From: DASYPQ01 sp041488095
GTDB lineage: Bacteria; Planctomycetota; UBA1135; GCA-002686595
Direction of reading: 5' to 3'
Length of the DNA stretch: 7,441 nucleotides
Assembly: GCA_041488095.1 (NCBI GenBank)
Contig: JBGPOP010000075.1
Location: forward strand, 1 to 7,441
The notes under the pieces are model-generated. The model did no database searches and had not been told where the DNA came from. It was given only the letters and a program-made list of their open reading frames with translations. Numbering within the stretch: the stretch's first letter is position 1; every line of letters begins with the position of its first letter. Shown here in pieces: positions 1 through 5,623 of the stretch. The translations under genes were made by a program, and so were the position numbers.

Positions 1-38
1 CCTTCAAAGCGCATCTCGCGCTGAGTACAATCTGTCAT

Positions 39-106
39 CGCCGTCCGCCCTCGTTTGTGGGTTGGAGCTCGTGTAACCAACTCCACTTACGAACGAGGCG
101 ACGGCG
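39..106. repeat. Long imperfect hairpin just past the end of the FG-GAP gene; possible terminator or element boundary
   Basis: Left arm 39-67 pairs with right arm 81-106 around a 13-base loop (68-80). I count about 26 pairs: 39-45 with 100-106, 47-49 with 97-99, 51-62 with 85-96 and 64-67 with 81-84. Bases 46, 50 and 63 bulge singly on the left arm. Three pairs (56/91, 59/88, 60/87) are G-T. They would be G-U wobbles in a plus-strand RNA but A-C mismatches in a minus-strand RNA, so the fold is better as plus-strand transcript. It begins 6 bases beyond the stop of the leftward FG-GAP gene. There is no T-tract on either side, so a classical intrinsic terminator is not shown. It could be a transcript-end hairpin, a dispersed palindromic repeat or a mobile-element end. 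The pairing is certain; the role is open. Confidence 0.6.
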
Positions 107-112
107 TGTTGC

Positions 113-943
113 TCACATGTCGTGAGAGATCCGGGCTAGCGGCGCGATGACGCCTCCCATGCCGATGGAACCGGCGAGCGGGATCTCCCACAGGGCCGTG
201 CCCGTGGCGCCGGAGAACAGAGTGAGAACCATCGTCCCGTACACGAAGGGCTGCAGGAAGCTCGAGACCGCAATGTCTCCGACTCCGTCTCCGTCGACGT
301 CTCCCGCCGCGCAGACCTGGCCACCGAAGGCCGCGCTGCTCCCCACGGCGTGGAGGACGCGGAGGAGGCTTCCGTCGGCGCCCGAGCGCACCTCCGCGTA
401 GCCCGGACCGGCGTAGAAGATTGTGTAGTGGTCGCCTCCTCCTATCACGATCTCTTGTGCGGCGCCCACGACGATGTCGGGATGACCGTCCCCATTCACG
501 TCGCCGACGCCTGCGACGGAGGAGGAGTAGTTGTCGCCGAGCCCCGGCTGCTGGAACTCGAAGAGCAGCCGTCCGTCCCTGCCCGAGTAGACGCGCGCAA
601 AGGTGCTCGCGCCGACGATCAGGTCTTCGAACCGGTCGCCGTCGACGTCTCCCGCGGCGGCGAGCGAGCGTCCGAACTGCGGATCGGGATCCGCGATCGT
701 GCGGACGAGCGAGCCGTCCGCGCCGGAGAAGATCCGCACTTCAGCTCCGGAGTAGCCCAGGTGGAGCACCGCCGCGAAGTCGGGCCGATCGTCGCCGGTG
801 ATGTCGCGGAGACGGCAAAGGGGAGCCCCGAAGCTCTGTGTCGTGGGCACGACGATCTCGTACAGGACGTCGTTGGCGCGGGCGGGGGATCTGGCGAGAG
901 CGGGGAAGAGACCGAGGACGAGGAGCGAGATGGGTGCGCGCAT
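113..943 (-). CDS. Exported FG-GAP (integrin-alpha-type) beta-propeller protein, apparently 3'-truncated
   Basis: 276 residues. Residues 1-23 look like a Sec signal peptide: a hydrophobic core SLLVLGLFPALA, then a probable cut after ARA (21-23). The rest is tandem FG-GAP blades. Calcium-loop motifs of the form G-D-x-x-G-D-x-x-x-D are seen near 46-55 (degenerate, DITGDDRPD), 98-107 (DVDGDRFED), 148-157 (DVNGDGHPD) and 215-224 (DVDGDGVGD). Each is followed by a strand of the type VRIFSGADGSLVR (69-81, 117-126, 184-196, 240-250). A fifth blade starts at about 261 (MGGVIAPLARISHDM) but stops before its calcium loop. FG-GAP propellers normally have seven blades, so about 2.5 are missing. None of the three downstream minus frames carries a further FG-GAP motif before the window edge, so a simple frameshift does not explain the stop. 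The start is the ATG before RAPISLL; no strong ribosome-binding site is visible. It is probably an extracellular or periplasmic binding or adhesion-type protein; the ligand is unknown. The family call is firm, the truncation is inferred. Confidence 0.85.
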   Translation of the reverse strand: MRAPISLLVLGLFPALARSPARANDVLYEIVVPTTQSFGAPLCRLRDITGDDRPDFAAVLHLGYSGAEVRIFSGADGSLVRTIADPDPQFGRSLAAAGDVDGDRFEDLIVGASTFARVYSGRDGRLLFEFQQPGLGDNYSSSVAGVGDVNGDGHPDIVVGAAQEIVIGGGDHYTIFYAGPGYAEVRSGADGSLLRVLHAVGSSAAFGGQVCAAGDVDGDGVGDIAVSSFLQPFVYGTMVLTLFSGATGTALWEIPLAGSIGMGGVIAPLARISHDM

Positions 944-1017
944 GCGGGGTCCGGGTCGGGAGTGAACGGAGTTCAGGGCTCGATCGGGTGGGAGCCGCGC
1001 GCCCGGTCAACTTCCAT

Positions 1018-1036
1018 GCCGACATGTCGCGTCGGC
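1018..1036. repeat. Short inverted repeat GCCGAC-N7-GTCGGC
   Basis: Perfect 6-base arms (1018-1023 and 1031-1036) flank a 7-base spacer. The perfect 10-base palindrome CGACATGTCG (1020-1029) overlaps it. It sits about 75 bases upstream of the FG-GAP start codon, where an operator for the leftward gene could lie. Short palindromes are expected by chance in GC-rich DNA, so the regulatory reading is a guess. Confidence 0.3.
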
Positions 1037-1065
1037 TCCCAGGAGGTCGTCAAGACCGTGTTCTG

Positions 1066-1099
1066 CGTTGCAACGAGACATCCAGTGTGGAGATGTCGT
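1066..1099. repeat. Imperfect inverted repeat in the divergent intergenic region
   Basis: Left bases 1073-1076 and 1079-1082 pair with GATGTCGT at 1092-1099, with a two-base bulge (1077-1078) and a 9-base loop. The left side overlaps the perfect palindrome CGTTGCAACG (1066-1075). It ends 3 bases before the larger hairpin at 1103. It could be an operator or part of a structured RNA; no protein or RNA family is recognised. Confidence 0.35.
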
Positions 1100-1102
1100 A
1101 AC

Positions 1103-1148
1103 GGAGCGGTCGGCTGAGAGATGGGCTCAGCAGGGAGCCGGCCGCTCC
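1103..1148. repeat. 12-base-pair hairpin with a nested small stem
   Basis: GGAGCGGTCGGC (1103-1114) pairs with GCCGGCCGCTCC (1137-1148). Eleven pairs are Watson-Crick; the twelfth (T1110 with G1141) is a G-U wobble in a plus-strand RNA and an A-C mismatch in a minus-strand RNA. Inside the 22-base loop, TGAG (1115-1118) pairs with CTCA (1126-1129). A competing nested stem, GGCTC (1124-1128) with GAGCC (1135-1139), is also possible. It lies about 150 bases upstream of the predicted promoter of the rightward gene, so it is outside that gene's expected leader. The structure is clear; the function is unknown. Confidence 0.5.
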
Positions 1149-1298
1149 ATCTCCGCGATGACCGACGTGTGGCAACTCGGCTGAGCGCCCTTGCGCGCGA
1201 TCGAGCATTGCATTCAACCTGCCTTCTGCCTCGCTCCCAATTCGCAAGCGATCTCATCGAGGAGAGTCCACAACTCGCAGAAACACGGCTCGCGCGCT

Positions 1299-1307
1299 TG
1301 CTATACT
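1299..1307 (+). promoter_or_regulatory. Probable extended -10 promoter for the multidomain anchored protein
   Basis: TGCTATACT contains an extended TGn motif followed by TATACT, five of six bases matching TATAAT. It is a rare AT-richer spot in the region. No good TTGACA-like -35 is found 16-18 bases upstream, which extended -10 promoters can tolerate. Transcription would start near 1314, giving a leader of roughly 50 bases before the start codon at 1367. Confidence 0.5.
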
Positions 1308-1366
1308 GCCGAGGCGTCTGCGCTGCAGGGAGCAAGACACCCGTAGCGCGACAAGGGAGTCAGGCC

Positions 1367-3643
1367 ATGAGAAAACGGGTCTCGCTCGTCCTGCTCCTCC
1401 TCGCCGGAGGCTTCCTGCTCTTGTGGCTAGTCCGATCCCTCAAGCTGGGGTCGAGCATTCCCTCGTCCGCAGTCGTTACCTCCGGACCTGCCTCGTCCTC
1501 CCAGGAAACGGCAGAGAAACTTGACCAAGCGCAGGTGTCTCGAGAGACGCTGGCTCTCAAGCAGATGCGCGAGCCCGTCTCCGCACTCGGACCTGCATCG
1601 AGCCAGGGAGCGACGCTCCTCGTCCACCTCATCAAAGGGCGATCGTCCGAGCCCGTGGCCGACGGGGTCATCCGGGCATCGACTCAGCCGCCGGCCGCGG
1701 GTGCCGGCGGGCCGGATGAACCTCAACCCGAACGTGTCCTCTGCGCACAGGGAACGACGGATGAGCAAGGTCTCACCGAGCTCGGCGTTCCTGCCGCAGC
1801 CGACCTCCAAGTATCGGTCGAGAGCAAGGGCGATCCCGAGGCCTTGCGCGATGACGAACCCACATTCATGCCCAGGACGGTCGAGGTCGGAGCTCTCGGA
1901 TCCGGCGAGCGTCGCAGCCTCACGATCGACGTGGTATTCGGTCGGCAGATCGTTTTCTGGGGCAAGGCTGTCTCGGTTGAGGACCGGAGACCGATCGCCG
2001 GCGCACGTGTTTGGAGGTGGTTCGCTTCTCGGAACGGGAGCGACATGGTGGAGCTGCTGCAGGCACACCAGCATCCCTCAGCGGAATTCGTCGAGACCGA
2101 TCAAGACGGAATGTTCGTCCTCCACTCGACGCACTGGAGCATCAACGACATGTGTATCGAGGCACGCGGTCTCGGACCGATGCTCTTCCAGGCAGGACGT
2201 GGACACGACCGACGCGAGGATCCTCTCGTCCTCAAGCTCGGGGCGACGGCCGAGCTCCAGGTGCGGGTGATCGATCCCGGAGGAGGAGGTCAGCACGAGC
2301 TCAGCGTGTGGATCAGCACTCCGTCCTACGCGCTAGGACCGATGGACGACATCGAAGAGGACGTGTATCAAGAGCCCGGACCATTCTGGTGGTCCACCTG
2401 CGATGCGGACGGTCGTTGCGTTCTCCGCAATCTCCCATCCCGTGTTCCTCTTGGAGTGGAGATCCGCCGCGATCGAACGATGGTCCTGAAGCTGTCTTGG
2501 GACAGGTTGGAACGACTTGCCCTCGATCCTGGAGAGGTGCGGACGGTTGATTGGCGGATCGGCGTGGGCACGCTCGTGCGAGGCCAAGCGCTGAAGGAGA
2601 GGGGTCAACCCGTCACCGGTCACGAAGTGTGGCTGTTGCGGGAGACGATCGCGGCGGTCTTGCAGCCTTTTGACACGTGCATGCTGATCCCTAGCGATGA
2701 AGATCAAGTCGTAGGGCGAGCGACGACGGACGAGCAGGGCCGATTCTCGTTCACCGAGGTGCAGACCGGACGTTGGTGGGTCGGGCTGGCTCCCTCCGAG
2801 GAATCCGAGACATCAGACGAGGAGCATCGCGTCGCTCCCCTCGCCGTCCGGTTCGACATCCCTGAGGGAGCCACGGTCCAAGAGGTCGCGATCCGCCCCC
2901 GCACGACGCTGTTCATTCGTGGACGAGTGCTTGCACCCGATGGCCAGCCTATGAACGAAGCCGCAGTCTCCTTCGGTCGCAAGGGGACACCCGCCATTCA
3001 CGAGGCTCATCCCGACAAGAACGGCGAGTTCACGATCGGTCCGCTCGAGGAGGGCGAGTGGAACCTGAAGGCCTCGGCGCGTTTCATGCATGCCGATTCC
3101 GACGAGGTCGTCGCAAAGGCCGGAGACTCCGGGGTTGTGCTCCGTCTGAAGGCGGCAGGTTCTCTGTCCGGCACCGTCATCGCCTCCGAAACGGGTTCGG
3201 GAGCCGTTGCCAAGCTCGTCGTCGGGCCTTCGGGCGATGAGAAGGGAGCCTTCCAGACGGGATGCGGTCAGGACGGGAGATTCGAGTTTGTGGGTCTCGC
3301 ACCGGGCGACTACGACATTTTTGCGCGCGCCTCCGGCGATTGGGTCGGGCTGCGGCGAGGGATCCGTGTTGAGCCCAATGTCGAAACAAGAGGCGTGACC
3401 ATCGATCTCGTCCGTGGAGCTCGCCTGACTATCCGCTACCAGGGACAGCTTGAAGGGGCGAGCCTCCGGCTGCTGGGAGGAGGAGCGTCTCTCGGCTGGT
3501 CATACGTTGCCAAAGGATCCTGGACCACTGTGACGGTTCCGGCGGGCACGGTGACGATCCACTACTATGCAACGAAGGAGGGTGAAAAGCAGGTCCAGAC
3601 CCGTGTGGACGCGGAGACGGAAGTCGTCCTCGACGATCCCTGA
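1367..3643 (+). CDS. Membrane-anchored or secreted protein with repeated carboxypeptidase-regulatory-like beta-sandwich domains
   Basis: 758 residues. The frame is open back to 1121, but ATG 1367 is preferred. AAGGGAG (1353-1359) lies 7 bases upstream, and the protein then opens with RKR and a hydrophobic segment at about 5-22 (VSLVLLLLAGGFLLLWLV), a signal anchor or uncleaved signal. A Ser/Pro/Gln-rich linker follows (about 28-80). The remainder is about six successive domains of 80-110 residues resembling the CarboxypepD_reg/transthyretin-like fold: roughly 82-190, 193-292, 294-399, 400-510, 514-597 and 598-683, plus a terminal beta-rich piece at 685-755. Signature pairs are a G-x-V...G-x-P-x-x-x-A-x-V strand (RGRVLAPDGQPMNEAAVSF, 518-536) and a D-x-x-G-x-F turn (TTDEQGRFSF 453-462; DKNGEFTIGPL 550-560; GQDGRFEFVGLAPGDYDIFA 634-653). 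No catalytic domain is visible. Such repeats usually serve as spacers or binding modules on the cell surface. Third-codon positions are less C/G-biased than in the genes to the right. The specific function is not recognised. Confidence 0.85.
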   Translation: MRKRVSLVLLLLAGGFLLLWLVRSLKLGSSIPSSAVVTSGPASSSQETAEKLDQAQVSRETLALKQMREPVSALGPASSQGATLLVHLIKGRSSEPVADGVIRASTQPPAAGAGGPDEPQPERVLCAQGTTDEQGLTELGVPAAADLQVSVESKGDPEALRDDEPTFMPRTVEVGALGSGERRSLTIDVVFGRQIVFWGKAVSVEDRRPIAGARVWRWFASRNGSDMVELLQAHQHPSAEFVETDQDGMFVLHSTHWSINDMCIEARGLGPMLFQAGRGHDRREDPLVLKLGATAELQVRVIDPGGGGQHELSVWISTPSYALGPMDDIEEDVYQEPGPFWWSTCDADGRCVLRNLPSRVPLGVEIRRDRTMVLKLSWDRLERLALDPGEVRTVDWRIGVGTLVRGQALKERGQPVTGHEVWLLRETIAAVLQPFDTCMLIPSDEDQVVGRATTDEQGRFSFTEVQTGRWWVGLAPSEESETSDEEHRVAPLAVRFDIPEGATVQEVAIRPRTTLFIRGRVLAPDGQPMNEAAVSFGRKGTPAIHEAHPDKNGEFTIGPLEEGEWNLKASARFMHADSDEVVAKAGDSGVVLRLKAAGSLSGTVIASETGSGAVAKLVVGPSGDEKGAFQTGCGQDGRFEFVGLAPGDYDIFARASGDWVGLRRGIRVEPNVETRGVTIDLVRGARLTIRYQGQLEGASLRLLGGGASLGWSYVAKGSWTTVTVPAGTVTIHYYATKEGEKQVQTRVDAETEVVLDDP

Positions 3644-3665
3644 TCGAAATGCGCTGGCCCCGCCC

Positions 3666-4433
3666 TCATTCCACCTCGGCGATCACCGGCGCGTGATCGC
3701 TCGGCTTCGTGCCCGAACGCGCTTCGATGTCGACCTCGACCGCGCTGCACGCGCGCAGAGCCGGCGGCGACATCAGGAAGTGGTCGATCCGCAAGCCGTG
3801 GTTGCGCTTGAACGCGCCCGTCCGGAAGTCCCACCACGTGTAGACCCCGCCCTCCTCGTGGTGCTTGCGGAACGCGTCCTTCAGCCCGCAGTCCATCACG
3901 CGCATGAGCGCCTCGCGTTCATGCGTCGAGCACAGGATCTTCTCGCGCCATCCATCCGGGTCGTACACGTCCCGATCGTCGAAGGTCACGTTGAAGTCGC
4001 CCGCCATCACGACCTTCTCCGTCATGATGTACCGCTCCCACATCAATTTGCGAAGCCGCTTGAGCCACTCGAGCTTCTTCTCGTACGCCGGCGCGCCGAC
4101 CTCCTGCCCGTTGACCACGTACACCGAGAGGAGCATGACGTCTCCGACCGTCGCGCCGATCACGCGCGCCTCCTTGTCCTCGACGTCGTCGCGCAGCCCG
4201 CGCTGCACGTCGGTGATCCGCGACTTCGCGAGGATCGCGACGCCGTTGTAGGTCTTCTGCCCGAAGGTCTCGATGTTGTAGCCGAGCTCCTCGATCGGCT
4301 CGCGCGGGAAGGCCTCGTCGAGGCACTTCGTCTCCTGGAGCAGGACCACGTCGGGCTTCTTCTCCGCAAGCCAGGGCAGGACCCGCGGCAACCGCGCACG
4401 GACGCTGTTCACGTTCCAGGTGGCGATGCGCAT
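3666..4433 (-). CDS. xthA: Exodeoxyribonuclease III / AP endonuclease (ExoIII family)
   Basis: 255 residues, close to the usual length of about 255-270. It belongs to the endonuclease/exonuclease/phosphatase fold and would cleave abasic sites and remove 3' blocks in base-excision repair in the cytoplasm, using Mg2+. Motifs appear in the expected order: ATWNVNSVRAR (4-14, metal/catalytic Asn7), LLQETK (31-36, Glu34), YNGVAILAK (62-70), SVYVVNG (103-109, Tyr105), GDFNV (145-149, Asp146 and Asn148), YTWWDFR near 198-204, LRIDH (214-218, Asp217) and PSDHAPV (244-250, Asp246 and His247). All key residues are present, so it should be active. The start is the ATG before RIATWN, where all homologues begin; the 67-codon upstream extension of the open frame is low-complexity leader. 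The 3' end converges on the multidomain gene with a 22-base gap and no clear terminator. Upstream on the same strand is the propeller gene, 94 bases away. ExoIII versus the ExoA subclass cannot be settled by eye. Confidence 0.95.
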   Translation of the reverse strand: MRIATWNVNSVRARLPRVLPWLAEKKPDVVLLQETKCLDEAFPREPIEELGYNIETFGQKTYNGVAILAKSRITDVQRGLRDDVEDKEARVIGATVGDVMLLSVYVVNGQEVGAPAYEKKLEWLKRLRKLMWERYIMTEKVVMAGDFNVTFDDRDVYDPDGWREKILCSTHEREALMRVMDCGLKDAFRKHHEEGGVYTWWDFRTGAFKRNHGLRIDHFLMSPPALRACSAVEVDIEARSGTKPSDHAPVIAEVE

Positions 4434-4460
4434 GGGGATCCCCGGGGGGCTCCCCGGGGG
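4434..4460. repeat. GC palindrome cluster touching the exonuclease III start codon
   Basis: The perfect palindrome GGGGATCCCC (4434-4443) abuts the start codon of the leftward nuclease gene. CCCCGGGG (4440-4447) and CCCCGGGG (4452-4459) are two palindromic copies 12 bases apart. In the leftward mRNA these could fold over the translation start. The only purine-rich stretch able to act as a ribosome-binding site lies inside these palindromes. Whether they restrain translation is an inference. Confidence 0.4.
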
Positions 4461-4519
4461 ACGGGGAGGATAGCGAGACGCCGGTCGATCGTCGCGGGCG
4501 TCGCGCCGGCCTCGCCCGC

Positions 4520-4540
4520 CGCCCGGCTCAACGCCGGGCG
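4520..4540 (-). repeat. Perfect hairpin with the propeller gene's stop codon in its loop
   Basis: CGCCCGGC (4520-4527) and GCCGGGCG (4533-4540) form a perfect 8-base-pair stem with a 5-base loop (4528-4532) that contains the stop codon (4528-4530). There is no T-tract after it on the minus strand, so it is not a standard intrinsic terminator. It might slow ribosomes, protect the 3' end or partly end transcription before the downstream nuclease gene. Confidence 0.4.
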
Positions 4541-5544
4541 TCGTACACCCGGACCTCCGCCCGCTGATCCCCTCGGTGCGGGACGGCGAGGTACAGCTTC
4601 TCCTCCCCGGGCGAGTAGAGGCACGTCCGCGCACCCGCGGCCGTTTTCATCCTGCCGGCCGGCGCGTACCGGCCCAGCTCCCCGCGCTGGAACACGTCGA
4701 TCGAGCCCTCGCCGCACGACACGAACACGCGGCTGCTCGCCTCGTCGAGGAACACGTCGTCGGCGTCGCCCGCCAGCTCCAGCGCATCGAAGGTCCGGCC
4801 GTTCGCCGGATCGAGCACGAGCAGCAGCGCCGGCTTGCGGCAGGCGACGAACACGCGCCGGTCAGCGCCCTGGATCGCCATCGGATAGTTCTTCTCCGCC
4901 TCCTTGACCGGCCACGTCTCGACCACCTTGCGGAGGGCGAGGTCGATCACCACGATCTGCCGCTTGTCGGGGACGTTCACCAGCGCCCTCTTCGTCCGCG
5001 CGTCGAACTGGAACGATTCGGGGTGCCCGCCCAGCGCGATCTCGCCGACGACCTTCCAGTCCTTCGCATCGACGATCGCGAGCGCTCCGGCGCCGTAGCC
5101 GACGTACACGAGCTTCGTCCGCGGATCGTAGCGCAGGTTGTCCGCGTCCTCGCCGATCTTGACGCTCGCGACGCGCTCGAGCGAGTGCGCGTCGAAGACG
5201 TCGAGCAGGCCGCTCCCGCCGTTCGTGACCAGGAGCTGGTCCTGCTCGTCGAGGAACAGCACCTGCTGCGGCTCGGCGAGGCCCGTGACGCTCTTGAGCC
5301 GCTTCTTGCCCTCGAGATCGACGACCTCCAGGCTGCCGTTCTCGAGCGCCGCGACGAAGAGCCTCCTCCGCGCGAGATCGAGCGCGAGGTGGTCGATGCG
5401 CCCCTCGACGCCCGGCAATTCGATCGCCTCGATCAGCCGCAGCGGCGGACCCGCGGGCGGCTCCGGCGCCTTCGATCCGGACTGCAAGCTCGTCGAGGCC
5501 GCGAGGATGGCCTCGATCACCAGGCGGACGGTCGACGAGCACAT
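4528..5544 (-). CDS. Seven-bladed YVTN/YncE-type beta-propeller repeat protein
   Basis: 338 residues from the chosen start. Seven blades can be counted, each with the pattern x-x-D-x-x-x-x-x-L-F-V-A...L-x-V-V-D-x-x...K-V. They begin at about 51 (DHLALDLARRRLFVAA), 93 (QQVLFLDEQDQLLVTN), 136 (NLRYDPRTKLVYVGY), 177 (SFQFDARTKRALVNV), 220 (YPMAIQGADRRVFVAC), 262 (DDVFLDEASSRVFVSC) and 307 (TCLYSPGEEKLYLAV). This is the YVTN/YncE-like propeller architecture, usually a secreted or periplasmic binding scaffold; ligand and role are unknown. The N-terminus (VRLVIEAILAAST, 6-18) is only a weak signal peptide because a Glu sits in its core, so export is uncertain. Two ATGs lie two codons apart. The purine-rich AAAGGAAG touches the first (5550) but is well spaced from the second (5544), which is preferred. 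The gene is divergent from the helicase and may be co-transcribed with the downstream nuclease gene. Confidence 0.82.
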   Translation of the reverse strand: MCSSTVRLVIEAILAASTSLQSGSKAPEPPAGPPLRLIEAIELPGVEGRIDHLALDLARRRLFVAALENGSLEVVDLEGKKRLKSVTGLAEPQQVLFLDEQDQLLVTNGGSGLLDVFDAHSLERVASVKIGEDADNLRYDPRTKLVYVGYGAGALAIVDAKDWKVVGEIALGGHPESFQFDARTKRALVNVPDKRQIVVIDLALRKVVETWPVKEAEKNYPMAIQGADRRVFVACRKPALLLVLDPANGRTFDALELAGDADDVFLDEASSRVFVSCGEGSIDVFQRGELGRYAPAGRMKTAAGARTCLYSPGEEKLYLAVPHRGDQRAEVRVYDARR

Positions 5545-5550
5545 CGGCAT

Positions 5551-5558
5551 CTTCCTTT
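5551..5558 (-). promoter_or_regulatory. Ribosome-binding site that decides the propeller gene's start
   Basis: On the minus strand the sequence reads AAAGGAAG directly followed by ATG-CCG-ATG. The AGGA core is only 2 bases from the first ATG (5550) but 8 bases from the second (5544), which favours the second. The two choices differ by two residues. Confidence 0.55.
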
Positions 5559-5623
5559 CGTTCGGAGCGTCGGGTCCCTATCCTATTCGCCTCGCACAGA
5601 CGCTCGACCGTCCCTTCGATTCC
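5559..5623. promoter_or_regulatory. Divergent promoter region between the propeller and helicase genes
   Basis: This short gap between two divergent starts must serve both genes. Its one AT-richer spot is TATCCTATTC (5579-5588). On the plus strand TATCCT (5579-5584) and on the minus strand TAGGAT (complement of 5580-5585) each match TATAAT at four of six bases or fewer, so overlapping back-to-back -10 elements are possible. No convincing -35 boxes are seen for either. Overlapping promoters would make the two directions compete; this is inference. Confidence 0.3.

Larger units (their letters stand above)
944..1366. other. Divergent intergenic region with clustered inverted repeats and no recognisable gene
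   Basis: This 423-base stretch separates the leftward FG-GAP gene from the rightward multidomain gene, so it must hold both promoters unless one gene is silent. The plus-strand frame is open through 1121-1366, but the translation there resembles no protein I know and lies upstream of a good ribosome-binding site and signal-anchor start. Bases 1018-1148 contain three successive inverted repeats, listed separately. An extended -10 element lies near 1299-1307. On the minus strand, TTGACC (complement of 1005-1010) resembles a -35 box but has no acceptable -10 at the right distance, so no promoter is called for the FG-GAP gene. Bases 1149-1298 show nothing I can name. Confidence 0.6.

Noticed and set aside
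2..76. Open plus-strand frame entering from the left edge and ending in TAA at 74-76
   Set aside because: It is only 24 codons, encodes nothing recognisable and overlaps the hairpin. It could be the tail of a gene outside the window, but nothing supports this.
30..115. Hairpin at 39-106 as an integron attC site following a cassette gene
   Set aside because: The bulged hairpin directly after a stop codon is suggestive, and CAAC occurs near one outer end. The matching GTTRRRY core at the other outer end is missing, there is no unpaired central spacer between two short paired boxes, and no integrase or further cassettes are visible.
350..1117. 255-codon open frame on the plus strand over the FG-GAP gene
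   Set aside because: The opposite strand has a signal peptide and clear FG-GAP repeats. This frame gives an acidic/Gly/Val-rich product with no family features.
1121..1366. 82-codon upstream extension of the multidomain gene
   Set aside because: It has no protein-like features, contains the predicted promoter and would put the signal anchor in mid-protein. ATG 1367 has a good ribosome-binding site and begins the signal anchor.
3634..3646. CGATC-CCT-GATCG as a terminator in the convergent gap
   Set aside because: It is a five-base stem with a three-base loop, overlaps the stop codon and has no T-tract, so it is too weak to call.
3567..4907. 446-codon open frame on the plus strand
   Set aside because: It lies antisense to the exonuclease III gene, which carries every catalytic motif. 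The plus-strand product is low-complexity and overlaps three better-supported genes.
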